From Diplosphaera chodatii (taxonomy: Eukaryota; Chlorophyta; Trebouxiophyceae; Prasiolales; Stichococcaceae): DNA of 64,000 nt. Each line of letters begins with the position of its first letter. Position 1 is the first letter of the stretch. Below, one piece after another: positions 10,891 to 21,946 of the stretch. Where the stretch lies: NCBI GenBank assembly GCA_032358165.1, contig JAALGY010000051.1:992001-1056000 (forward strand), written 5' to 3'. Both the position numbers and the translations under genes were made by a program. The notes under the pieces were generated by a model. It did not search any database and was not told the DNA's origin. It was given only the letters and a program-made list of their open reading frames with translations.

Positions 10891-13800
10891 ATGGCAGGTG
10901 CCAGCAGCCGTTGGCTGCGGTTTATGATGGTGCTTGCTGCTGCCCTGAGCCTTGCAGCCGACAGCGCCCTCTGCAGCAGTGGCGGCTCCAGCGGCGACCG
11001 CGTCATCAGTCCAGCAGCCGATGAGAGCAGTTGGCAGTTGGTCGGCAGCCAACACAGCGGTGTTGCTCAGCAGATGCAGCGCCAGCACAGACGCCGGCAT
11101 CATAAGCGCGCCCACAGGGATGATGATGATGCCGGCGGCGGTGGCAGCGACGAAACCTGTGCAGCATGCTGGCCCGACAGGTGACCAATTCCGGGTTGCA
11201 TCTGCGCCTGTTAGTGTCATGTCCTCTGCGGCAGGCGAGTGGAGATCCTCACTCTGCATCTGCTTCACGCTGTGCTGCTGACTGTGCCTACAGGTTCAGC
11301 ATGGTGTCATGGGTCATGGCGACGGCCCTGGTCCTGGCTCCAATTGGCATTTCAGCATGGCTGCACCTAAGGCTTCACACGCAACTTGCCATGGCGCTTG
11401 TCAGGTACTTGGTCAAAACGACGGGTGACTGAGGCTGCTCAAAGGTGTTGACACCTGGAACTTCCGGTTGACATATGTGCAAGCCCAACATGCAGGTTTG
11501 CGGCTCGGCTCTTGCTGACAGGCCTGCTGCTGCTGCCAATCATGGCATACGAGCATGGTGCGCTCACAGCAGTATATGTGGGCGCCGCAATCGTGATTGG
11601 TGCTGCCGAGGCTGCATCACACTGCCAGTACTTGTACCAGGTCAGAGTCCAGCCCAATGTAGCAATGTCACTGTCGTGTCGTCCGCTCTTCGCTTTGCAG
11701 CTGCCACTACTGCACACCTGCACACACTTGCTGTAAAGCGCCCTGCAACGAAATTCTGTGAGCACAGAGCATCATGCCGTGTCTGCTGCAGGGCGAGTTC
11801 CTGCACTTGTTGGTTGCACTTGGTTCTGGCATTACCATACCGCTGCTGTACGCTGCGCTGCTGGTGCTGCCGCTGGTGTGGTGGACGGACCCCCGCTATG
11901 TTGTACCCGCTGTCGCAGCCATGCTGCCGCCCGCAATCTCCTGTGCCTCTGCCGGCCTCGCTGCGGTGTTTGCCGAGCTGATTGAAGGTGAGCATGAGCT
12001 GACGGTGTGAAACGGACCTGCCAGCGACAGACGTGTTTATTACATATCATCACATGGTGTGACATGTTCACACGCCACTCCTCTGCAGGGCAGGAGCGAG
12101 TTGAGCAAGCCCTGGCGTTTGGCGCCTCCCGGCATGAGGCGGGCAAGGTGATCGTGAAGCTCGGGGTGCGGGCAGCCCTGCAGCGGCTGATGCAGCACAC
12201 TGGCGGCCCAGGGCTGCTGCTGATGCCCGCTCTGGCGGCCGGACTGCTGCTTGCCGGCGTACCACCCATGCTAGTGAGAGTGTGCTGTTGCAGCGTGTAC
12301 TGGAAACAGCATGCTTCCAGTGTCCGCACCTTCAGGAGTCTCCAGGACAACCATCGCTCTGCAAAATTAAATGCAAACACGGCTTGCTGCCTTGGGCCAG
12401 TCACCTTCAGCTGTGCTGGTTGCACCGCAGGCTGCCAGCTACGAGGTGGTGTTCGTGCTGCTGGTGGCTGCGGCGTGCACGCTGGCGTCATGGCTGGCCG
12501 TCACGGCGGCAACATACCGCATCCTGTCGAGGGACCACCGCCTGCGGGTGGAGCTGCTGCTGCCGCGCGTTGACCGCCGCGTGGGCTCCATGGTCTGGTT
12601 TCAGGCCGAGCTGGAGCAGGTGCCCATTCGAGCGGTGACCCATGCATGTTGCTTCCGTAGCCCTACACCAAGGTACAAGCAATGCAATCTGCTTTGACGG
12701 CCCTGGGCCAAAGCACAGCGGTGCAGGGCAAGCTCAGCCTTCGTAGCCGGATGTCAAATCAATATCTTCAGCAGGCCACCTCTGTCAGACTGGTTAAGTG
12801 AGGTGCTCTGCAGGCGAAGCTGCGGGCTAAATCGACGTGGCGCAAGGCTTCGGCACGGTTCCGTGTCGCGCTCTCACAGGGCACCGCCAGCGGCAGCCGC
12901 AGCTGGCTGCACCGCAGCTTCTCACGCGGCAGGCGGCGCCGGGCCGATGCAGCAGACGAGGAGGGCGCGTCAATGAGCAGCCGCCTGCGGGACGTTGTCA
13001 TGGGTGCGGCTGGCCATCTTGATCCTGCACAAATTGCCTCAGCCAAGTGCCTCAGCCTGGGCACCCATGTTGGCAGGCCTGTCACCTGGTTGCTATGCGC
13101 CAAGTGCATCTGCTGGTTGCTCAAATCTGCTCTGGTGCATGTGCTGCAGGGGCCAGCGATGAGGATGCGTACTCAGCTCTCAGTGAGGGCCCAGCCGAGA
13201 CGGATCAGGCAGGCCCCGGGCAGCTGCCGCCGCATGGGCCGCGGGGTCCCCCCGTCCGCAGCCTCTCAGGTCACCAGTGGTCGTTGTCGATGTCGCACAC
13301 AAACAGTTGCTGGCGGCAACGCATGCTTGCTAGGCCTTAGACATGGAGCGTGACCAGGACATGCAAACCCCTGTGTGAGGGTGCTAAAGAGGGTGGCTGG
13401 GTCGGGTCATCTTGATTAATGACTCTGGGTCCCCTCATGCAGGCCGCCTGCGGGCGCTCCCGGCGGCGGTGAGCATGGTCATGCCTGTGCGGAGCTGGGT
13501 GGGCCGCTGGGCAGCCAACCCCTTCGCCCATGCCAGGGGCGACGGTCGTACAGCCAGCGGCGGGTTGGCGCTGTACAGTGAGGCGCCGTCTGCGGAGCTG
13601 TACCTGCCACCGCCGCCGCTGCCTGCCGACGCAGCGGCGTCTGATGTGGAGGCGGTCGAGGGGCTGTCCCCATCAGAGGGCATGTCGCCACGTGCTGCCA
13701 TGCCTGGGGAGGAGCATGTGGAGGGTGCATATGCTGTGTCTGCAGGCTCGCATCTGGCATCCATGCTGCAGTCGTCAGCGTCCCCACTTGGCCGCTCGCC

Positions 13801-13915
13801 AGTGTCAGATGGCACGGAGGTTTACAGCCATGCAGGGTGGCACTCGCCGAGCGGTAGTAGCCTGACAGATGCCATGTCGCCCGCCCGTAAGCTCAGGTCG
13901 CCATACAGGACGTGA
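10891..13915 (+). CDS. FetB/ALS3 (STAR2, UPF0014)-type ABC permease with long tails
   Basis: Nine exons (10891..11180, 11294..11404, 11496..11640, 11792..11987, 12089..12273, 12431..12619, 12814..13003, 13150..13269, 13443..13915) give 632 residues, all in phase. The central 250 residues or so are the UPF0014 membrane domain with repeated hydrophobic segments (LAPIGISAWLHL, LLLTGLLLLPIMAY, VYVGAAIVIGAAEAA, IPLLYAALLVLPLVWW, LLLMPALAAGLLLAG, VVFVLLVAAACTLASW). The coupling-helix region is recognisable as EGQERVEQALAFGAS. The N-terminus is a signal-like segment (RWLRFMMVLAAALSLA), then a basic/His-rich and acidic patch (RRRHHKRAHRDDDD). The C-terminal third is basic, then Ser/Pro/Ala-rich and acidic, and is absent from bacterial FetB. 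The start context GCCATGG is strong. It lies 152 nt behind its presumed ATPase partner. Confidence 0.88.
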
Positions 13916-15327
13916 CACAATGAGCAGCTTGACACGAGCAGTCATGATGCATCACATGGTCAATGAAGTCTAGTTAGGAATGCAGAGTCCAGGGTTCGCT
14001 TTCATCCAGTTGTCGAGTGTGTGCCTGTTGTTGCGAGCTGCTTGCGCTTTTGTCTGCAAAAGTGTGCACTATGGTAGGTCCCTCGATGGCACCTCTGCTC
14101 TGCACATCGCTGTTGGCACGGCTGCAATGACCAACAAACCTCACAGCCGGGCAGTCGCCCTGCCTGAGGGAGCAGCGACCGCCAATACTCGCAGACCCTG
14201 GAGTTCCATGTGCTTCCTGCAGCCTGGCCCCTCCCAAGGGCTAGTGCGAACAAGCCCACGCTCACTGCACACCCACGGCTCGGACTGCATTTGCCCCGCC
14301 ACCACCACCTACTTTCTACACCGTAGGCCGCAGGTCTCGCCAGCTTGCCGTCGGACAGTCTCGCCGCCAGTTTGTGGCCCATCACCCTGTAGACCCACTT
14401 CTAGCATCGCCACTGGCTCAGCAGTGAGCAGATCAGCATCCATGCAAGTCTCGCTCGGCCGGACGCCTTGTGCGGCTGCGCACCAGCAGAGTGCGCCCGC
14501 CAAGAGCCTGGACGCCCTCCACGCCACCCGGAGGCCAGCCAGGGCAGCCCGGCAGGCGGTGCGTAGTTTGCGCCGGCAACTGCCAAAACCACGAACTCAG
14601 CCGACGACCGTATGCACTCTGACCACGTCGCACGCTTCGGAGACGTCCTGCCGGTGGTTCGCGGCTCGATAAGCGTCGGCAACCACTGGTCCGTGCCCCT
14701 CGGCCGGCTGGTGAGATTTGGGCACCATAGGCGCGGAGGGCTTTGATGCACACCCACGACTCGGCCATGCAGTAGATCGGGCGACCCACTGCCGCACCAT
14801 GTGCCTGTGTTGGTGACTGCACATCCCACGTGCAGGTGCATGTGTGGCCCCCGTGGCCGGGACGCCGCTGCTGCGTGCTGGTCTCATCTTTACGTGTCGT
14901 TTTGCACATCTCAAAGTGCCGACGCCCTTCATCAGGCCTGCGTGCGTTGCGATTGTGAAGATGCCCGCCGCCAGGGGTCGATTACGGGGCAATGAGCTGG
15001 CGGGTGGACTGTGGTGTGCTGATGCGCGCGTGACTGCGTTGCACACCGTGGCCACTGCTCAAACAGACAATTTCAGGAGGCTCAGGGCCTGAGTCCCCGC
15101 CCCAGCAGGCGCGATCGGGCTCCGAGCCATGCCACAGCGCTGCCCGGTCATCGTGACGTCATCATTATCACCCCAGGCCGCTTCACCAAGGGTTTTGCCT
15201 ACTAATCTCTCCCGATCTGCGTTCGCAGGCCCGGCGGTCAGCGCGGCAGACGACACAAGCGGTCAGTCAGCTGCAGACGAACGGCTACGCACAAGAAACA
15301 GCAGGCTACGTCGGTGGATCAGCCACA
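13916..15327. other. Long intergenic region before glutamine synthetase
   Basis: About 1.4 kb. Open frames occur on both strands, but none has a family signature or a convincing splice pattern. It presumably holds the permease 3' UTR and the glutamine synthetase promoter and 5' UTR. I saw no TGTAA and no obvious tRNA. Confidence 0.5.
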
Positions 15328-18300
15328 ATGGCGCCGCTGCCCAACGTCCATGGCACCGTCGGCAAAATCGAGCCGCTGCTGGACACCAGCCTGATCAACC
15401 TGTTCAAGGACCTGCCGCAAGAAGGTGGGAGCTCAGTTGGCGCGCTGGGGTGGGGTGAAGCCGGTGGATCTGCTCCCAAGCGGCTGGGATCGCGGGGCTG
15501 CATGCTGGCCACCGACTGACCCTTTGTCCCCGTGGGCGTGCCCCCAGGCCACCTTGCCGCGGCAGCCTGCCCGGCAAACGCTGCTGTTGCGTTCTGGCAG
15601 GCTGGTTGCTTGCTGCAGTGACCCGCAAGCCGGCCGAGCCGTCCGTTAAGCATGTTTTGCTGCTTGGTATGGGTGATACTTAGGGCTGGCGACCTTTTCG
15701 ACTACTGGTGCTGCTGCCTTGCGGCAACAACTGTGTTGAGATCCTGCGATGACATCGACTCACATGTTCAACGCCGGGGATCACACGGATAGGCCTGTGT
15801 ACCCCTTCGTGTGCTCGTTCACCTGAGACATCTGACATGGTTGCCAATACTTTTGCTTGCCAGCCGTGTGCTGCCTTGCATGCCAGCAGCATGCGCGTTG
15901 TTGCACTGTTGTCTCACTTGCGATCATGCAGGCTATGAGTTGCAACTTCTCGCGCAGAAGTCGAGGCTTCGAGTGCATGTGGATAAGTGCTGCACATATG
16001 AGCCCACGTGCTCAGCTCCTCACGCGCCGCACGTCCGTTGTTCGTGTCGTGCTTGTCGCGATCGACGTCGCTGCTGCGTCGGCCGGTCTGACGCCCTCTC
16101 ATCTCGACTGCGCTGCAGGCAAGGTGTGCGCGGAGTACATCTGGATCGGTGGCACAGAGCAGGACCTGCGGTGTAAGACCAAGGTGCTCAGCAAGGCGCC
16201 CAAGAGTGTGTCGGACCTGCCCAAGTGGAACTACGACGGCTCGTCCACCGACCAGGCGCCTGGTGGGTGACCTGTTCGGGGCGCACATGACTCCCGCCAT
16301 GTGCGGTCACCCAGATGCGCAGGTTGCGCTGGTCGCTGCACTGTTTGGAGGAACCCAGCTGTCAACGCAAGTCAGCTGGACGCGGAACATCACACTGCTC
16401 CAGCAGCAGCTCTCGTGCAGTGAGTAATTTGACAATGTGTGCGCCTGCTGCAGGCCATGACTCGGAGGTGTTCCTCATCCCCCGCGCCATGTACAAGGAC
16501 CCCTTCCGCCAGGGCGAGAACATCATGGTGCTGTGCGACACCTGGGTGCCGCCGCAGGTCAAGGAGGACAACAGCCTCACCGAGATGACGGTGCGCGTCC
16601 GGTTCGACCGTGGGCCACACTGGCATTTGGCGCTGCTATCTTGGCTGCGACTGCTGCCAGCAGCCGTGGCGTGCACGCGCTGTCCTGCACCGTCCTGCAG
16701 CAGGCACACTACTGCACGGCTGTGCTCTGGTCACGTGCTGACACTGACTGCATGCAGCCGCTGCCGACCAACCGCCGCATCGCGTGCGCCGAGGCCATGG
16801 AGAAGTTCAAGAAGGAGGTGCCCTGGTTCGGCATCGAGCAGGAGTACACGCTGCGCAACGCGACCACCAAGTGGCCGCTGGGTGCGTCACTGCCTGCATT
16901 GTCCTGGGCCCAGAGTGACAGGGTTTCATCTGTTGAGTGTGTGCACGGCAAAGGACCTCGTGTGCATGTCGATGCAATCAAGTGCGACAGTGCATGCGAG
17001 CAGCACTTGTTGTGCTCACACTCACGGCGTGCGCCTCTGCTGTGCAGGCTGGCCAACGTGCGGGTTCCCGGGTCCCCAGGGCCCCTACTACTGCTCCGTC
17101 GGCAGCGGCTCAGCCATCGGCCGCGACATCGTGGAGGCCCACCTGAAGGCCTGCATGTACGCTGGCATCAACATCAGCGGCACCAACGCCGAGGTCATGC
17201 CCGCGCAGTGGGAATACCAGGTGCGTGCGGGAGGCATGCCCGCTGTAAGCGTCCACAGTGCAAAGTCTTGCTGCAATCTTGATGTTGTAGGCTGGGCTGA
17301 CAGCAGCTCCTGCTTGAAGCTGGGTTCATGTGGCATGAGACTGTGGTCTGGTCCCTGTTGTCACTACAGCCAGCGCCACAGTCAGCACATCAACTGCTGG
17401 TGTTTCGCCCTTTCTGATCGTCGACCTTGCCTGCAGGTCGGCCCGTGCATCGGCATCGAGAGCGGCGATCAGATGTGGATGTCACGCTTCCTGCTGTACC
17501 GCATCGCCGAGATGTACAACGTGGAGGTGACCTTCGACCCGAAGCCGGTGCCCGGCGACTGGAACGGCGCCGGCGGCCACGTCAACTACAGCACAGAGTC
17601 CACCCGCGCTGAGGGTGCGCTGCCCAGACTACGGACGGCAGCCCTGCCCCCCTGTAGAGTTGCCTACGCTGCAGCACCCACGCCGATGCCTGCCTGCCTA
17701 GAGGTCACGGGTTGTGTGGTGGTGTACTTATGACATTGCTGCTGGTGCAGGCACCGGGTGGGACGCCATCCAGGAGCAGATCAAGAAGCTGGAGAAGAGG
17801 CATGCGGCGCACATTGCGGCGTACGGCGAGGGCAACGAGCGCCGCCTCACAGGTGCATCCCTTTGCCGAACGAACATGAACATCGAGCACGCCGCGCTGC
17901 TGCGCCCTGCTGTCGTGGCGGCATGCTGGTCAGCTTGCATCACCCTGCCGACCTCGTGCTCAGACGTGTCAGTCGCCTCCGCACGCAGGCAAGCACGAGA
18001 CGAGCAGCATGGAGGACTTCAGCTGGGGCGTGGCCAACCGGGGCGCCTCCATCCGCGTCGGCCGCACCGTCCCCGTCGACAAGTCGGGCTACTACGAGGA
18101 CCGCCGCCCAGCCTCCAACCTGGTGCGCACCCGCGCCCCCGCTGTGCATGGTGCATACTGACCGCATGCGCTGACCCATCGCCGTTGCACGAGTCTGGCA
18201 AGTGTCACAGCACGGTGGTGCACCTTCCGGTTTTGTTGCCTGTGCACCTGGGCGTCTTGCAGCATCGCCCGTGCTCAATTGTTCAGTATGCTTTGGTGTG

Positions 18301-18374
18301 ACGCTGCGCCCCTTTCCATACTGCAGGACCCGTACATCGTCACCAAGATGATCGTGGAGACGACGCTGAGCTGA
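15328..18374 (+). CDS. GLN: Glutamine synthetase (type II, eukaryotic)
   Basis: Nine exons (15328..15424, 16119..16262, 16454..16590, 16758..16881, 17048..17220, 17437..17614, 17751..17852, 17989..18122, 18327..18374) give 378 residues. The enzyme makes glutamine from glutamate, ammonia and ATP. Signatures: the substrate loop [20 protein letters not shown], the ATP-region stretch [51 protein letters not shown], and the Glu-flap region [10 protein letters not shown]. The start [16 protein letters not shown] has no long transit peptide, so this looks like the cytosolic form. The first intron is very long (about 694 nt), which often marks regulatory content but is unproven here. The last exon encodes only 15 residues. 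Confidence 0.97.
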
Positions 18375-19181
18375 GTGTGACAGCAGTTTGCAAGATGTCA
18401 CACCCTGTCCAGCTTCCGCTTCGCCGTTCAGACTGTAGCATGTTCGGAGAAAAGCAATTCCATCGCCACTGCGGTCTCGGCGTCATGCCATGGCAGCAGC
18501 AAATCAGCATGGCGCCCAGAGCAGACGTGACTGGCTGTCAGCACGGGCGGATTGCGGGACACCATGGGATTCATCTTGGGCAGCCGCGAAGGGACTGCCA
18601 CCACGCACCCATGCTGTGGCAACGCACACGGTGGAGTGCAGTATTTGACAGCAGCTTTTCTTTGTCTACGTGCTTTCAGTCAGCGATGGCGTTCAGCAAT
18701 ACTGACCCATCTGGTTGGCCCAACCTATTCATTGTTGAGTGTACGGTATATGGTGCACCCTCGAGGGCGCATGTAAACAGCAACCTTTTCAGTTGTGGGG
18801 TCCGAACCCAGCAGCCCTGGTTGCCAGCCTCACAGCCGCATCCCCTGAGCGTCATCCTACTGAAGCTCAATCCAGTAAATGTTTACAGACCGACTGCTGC
18901 CGCCCAAATGCCTGATGACTGCCCTGTAGCAAATCTGCCTCGTCAGCAAGCGCAAATTTGCAGCTTTGAACAACGGCAGGCGGCGCCAAGAATACTTCCG
19001 CGCGATCCAGCAGTCTAGTGACTCTGACTACATTGCTGCAGTCGGCTGAGAGTGGGTCGCAGTTGCTGCAGCTTGTAACAGGGCGCTGTGCAGCTGGTCC
19101 AAACGGGGTTTTCTGAGACCGTTTAAGTTGCTGTGGTCGTGCGGAGGTGCTGCAGCGACACGGTGCTTCTGACTGGTCATC
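18375..19181. other. Intergenic region between GS and PEX11 genes
   Basis: About 800 bases with no supported exon. TGTAA pentamers at 18772 and near 19074 are candidate poly(A) signals for glutamine synthetase. Confidence 0.5.
18772..18776 (+). promoter_or_regulatory. Candidate TGTAA poly(A) signal of GS gene
   Basis: TGTAA lies about 400 nt downstream of the glutamine synthetase stop codon. A second copy near 19074 is an alternative. Confidence 0.4.
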
Positions 19182-21328
19182 ATGGTGGATGCACAAACCG
19201 CGGACACGCTGAAGGTCAGCGCCTGCTGGAGATGCTGCTATTGCTGGTGTTACATGATGTGCGCACTTGAGGTTGGCGACCGTGCTCATCTCACACTTCA
19301 CATGCATACGACGAGCGGGCAACGCCGATTGTGCAGGCGTTGAACACCTTCCTGGGCAAGTCGGATGGCAGGGACAAGCTGTGTGCCACAGTCCAGGTTT
19401 GACCGTGCGGGCTCGCCTGTCGCCATGTGAGCTGCTTTCGTGACACAGGCTACACAGCCGCACTGTCTGCTTCAACTTACTATTGCTGGCTCATACTGCA
19501 GTACGCGTGCATGTTCATCGCCGCTGGGCAGCCTGGTGACGCGCGTAAAATCATGGCATCATTTGCAGCCGCCCGCAAGGTGTTCCGCATCCTCAGGGTG
19601 AGTGGGTGCAGCCGGAGCAACTTTTGAATTCCAGCGACGTTGCAGCGACGTTGCTGCTGGGCTATCGTGGGTCCACGCGCGTCCGTGTCCATGTCCATGC
19701 TGCAATGGCCATCCCTTGACTGCTTGCCGAACACCCACGTCATCTGTTGTGCTGTATAATGCAGCCGCTGGAGAATGTGACGCCCCTCCTCATCCAGCCG
19801 AAGTTTGTGGATGCGCAGCCGCTGCACACCCAGGCCCTCAACAAGGTCAGCTGCCAGCCACGAGAAATCTGAGTTTGGTGCTGAGGAGGGACAGCTGCCT
19901 GCTGCCTATGCTGGTCCTGATGTACATTGCATCGGCCCGCACAGCTGTTGCCTATGCAGACGGCTAGCGAAGACGTCCTCAGCCATGTGTCCTGCTGGCT
20001 GTCAAGACAAGGCGTATGTGCGGCGAGGCTGACGGCTTGTGTGCTGTCTGCAACCGCGACAGCTCAAGTCGCTGCTGAACGCGGTGTACTTTGGGGCGGA
20101 CCACGTGGTGTGGGCCAGCCAGGCGGGCCTCACCACCAACAAGGCGCTCGTGGACCGCGCCCAGAAGGTCCGCACTCGCAAGTGACGCTGGCTCCACGTC
20201 GTGACGAGTGCTGAAAACCGCTGCACAGAGCTTCGGTTGTCAGCATCTCGTTGTGCTGTGCGCTGACATGGTTGTTGCATCATTAGCAGCACAGATCTTG
20301 CTTCGGAAGGGATGCGTCACTGTATTGCACGGGATGTGGTCCCACCTCTGGTGCGTGCGGCAGGTGTCGCTGTACTCCTGGCTGGGCGCCTCCTGCTGCA
20401 CCATCGCCGCGGAGCTCACGGAGATCCTGCGCGCCACGCTGCCCGCCATCCTGGTGCGGCTGCTGGCCCTCCGCATGGCTGTGGACCAGAACTGCACGCT
20501 GGCTGTGCCTGATGCAACCCATGCAGCACGCTGGCCTGGCACAGAGATCCTGCTGCTGCGGCCGCTGGGATGCTGGCCCGGATGAGCGGCACAAGGCTGG
20601 GTGTGCCGTGCCCAGCCCTGGTGGTTGGCGTCCACCGCATGAGTTCCTTCCGGATCAGTTGTGTGATTCAGGTGTTTGCCCTGCGGCGCAGGTGCAGGAG
20701 CCGGAGGAGGAGGATGCGGTGTACCTGCGGCGGCAGCAGGCCGCGGTGGACGCCATCAACAAGCGCGGCCTGACCCTGTTCCACGCCAGCGTGCAGGCGC
20801 GCCTGTGCGCGGCCGCACGGCCACAGCGTTGACGTGGGGTCAAACCATGCTGCCGGTACTGAGCATGAGACGTGAAGTGTGAAGAGGGTCGCGAGCGCGG
20901 CGGGCAGGAGTCTGTCCTGGTGCGCAGGCGCTGCTGGCGGTGGGGCTGCTGCAGCTGCGGCCGTGGAAGCCGCGCGACGTCGGCCTCCTGGGCGTCGTCG
21001 CCTCCGCCATCAACTGCTACATGTGCGCCGCTCGCTGCCCTGTGCAGTGTGCTGCTGTGGCGACGTGCGCCTGCCGGCTGCTGCCGGCTGTCGGCAGCTG
21101 CAGACACAGTGGCGTTGGGCATGTGGACAGTCGACAGTGCATGGTCGCATTTGTCAACGATTGCCATGTTGCATGGTGTGGTACAGGCTGTTCCCGCCGC
21201 TGCCGAAGCCAGCGAAGCGAGTGGAAGGCATCGAGGTCAAGGGCGAGCCCCTGCTCAAGGGCGCCAGCCCTACCAAGCTTCCGCCGGCATCGCCACAGCC
21301 CAAGATTGCCGCTGCCAAGACGGCGTGA
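19182..21328 (+). CDS. PEX11: Peroxisomal membrane protein PEX11
   Basis: Nine exons (19182..19214, 19337..19396, 19502..19597, 19765..19845, 20063..20167, 20364..20480 or 20504, 20692..20790, 20928..21022, 21187..21328) give about 275 residues. PEX11 elongates and divides peroxisomes. The N-terminal amphipathic region reads ALNTFLGKSDGRDKLCATVQYACMF, followed by ARKVFRILR, FGADHVVWASQAGL, YSWLGASCCTIAAEL, and the C-terminal membrane segment ALLAVGLLQLRPWKPRDVGLLGV, the typical PEX11 order. The C-terminus is a basic/proline tail with several Lys (PPLPKPAKR, KGEPLLKG), possibly cytosolic. The end of exon 6 is ambiguous because GCT|GT occurs twice in frame. Confidence 0.85.
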
Positions 21329-21946
21329 TCAGTCACGCTGCTCAGTAGTGCGAGCATGGGGTCATGCTGCTTGTGGAGCATGGCACGCGTCCTCAAAGTT
21401 GTTCATGCGATATTGGCTGTCCACACCTGCTGCTAGGAAGCCTGGGTGAGGTGTCTCAATTGCCAGCTCGGGTGAGCAAGGCTCGAGGCCGGCAGACTGC
21501 ACTGAACAACAGCCACAGCAGAATATTCTTTGTGTTGGGAAGGCACTCGTCGACATGGTCCGTGTTGTTCAGCTTGTCCATTGGTGCCACTGCAGCTGGT
21601 GCTAACTTGTGATGTCCACATCGAACTGTCAGCAGTGTAGCTTTGTACATTGTAAACCAGCAGGCGCGCTCAACGCCTGGCGCAAGTCTTAGTGTGCGAT
21701 ACATCATGGTAGTTCTACCAACCCTCTGGCGCCATAAACGACACAATTTGACAACTCTCAGACCTGACTGACTGTACAACAACATGCAACGCCGATTGTG
21801 ATACTTCCGAGATTCCAGTCCGCCCAATATATGTGCTGCATGGCTGACACTTGCACAACGTACACGCTTGCCAATTTGTGAGTAGCTGAGTGAAGTTGAC
21901 CTGATCCTTGCCGTAAAGTCCCCTAGAACCCTGAATATCCAGATCA
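21329..21946. other. Convergent 3' region between PEX11 and ENT-like genes
   Basis: About 620 bases between two converging genes. TGTAA at 21651-21655 fits the PEX11 poly(A) signal. No coding evidence. Confidence 0.5.
21651..21655 (+). promoter_or_regulatory. Candidate TGTAA poly(A) signal of PEX11
   Basis: TGTAA lies about 320 nt past the PEX11 stop codon in the sense orientation. Confidence 0.45.

Noticed and set aside
10840..11268. Open frame on the - strand with a run of Ile and membrane-like stretch
   Set aside because: It is the reverse complement of the permease first exon; the + strand frame joins in phase to a known family.
13435..13815. Open frames on the - strand over the permease last exon
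   Set aside because: Antisense shadow of the Ser/Pro-rich tail caused by GC-rich composition.
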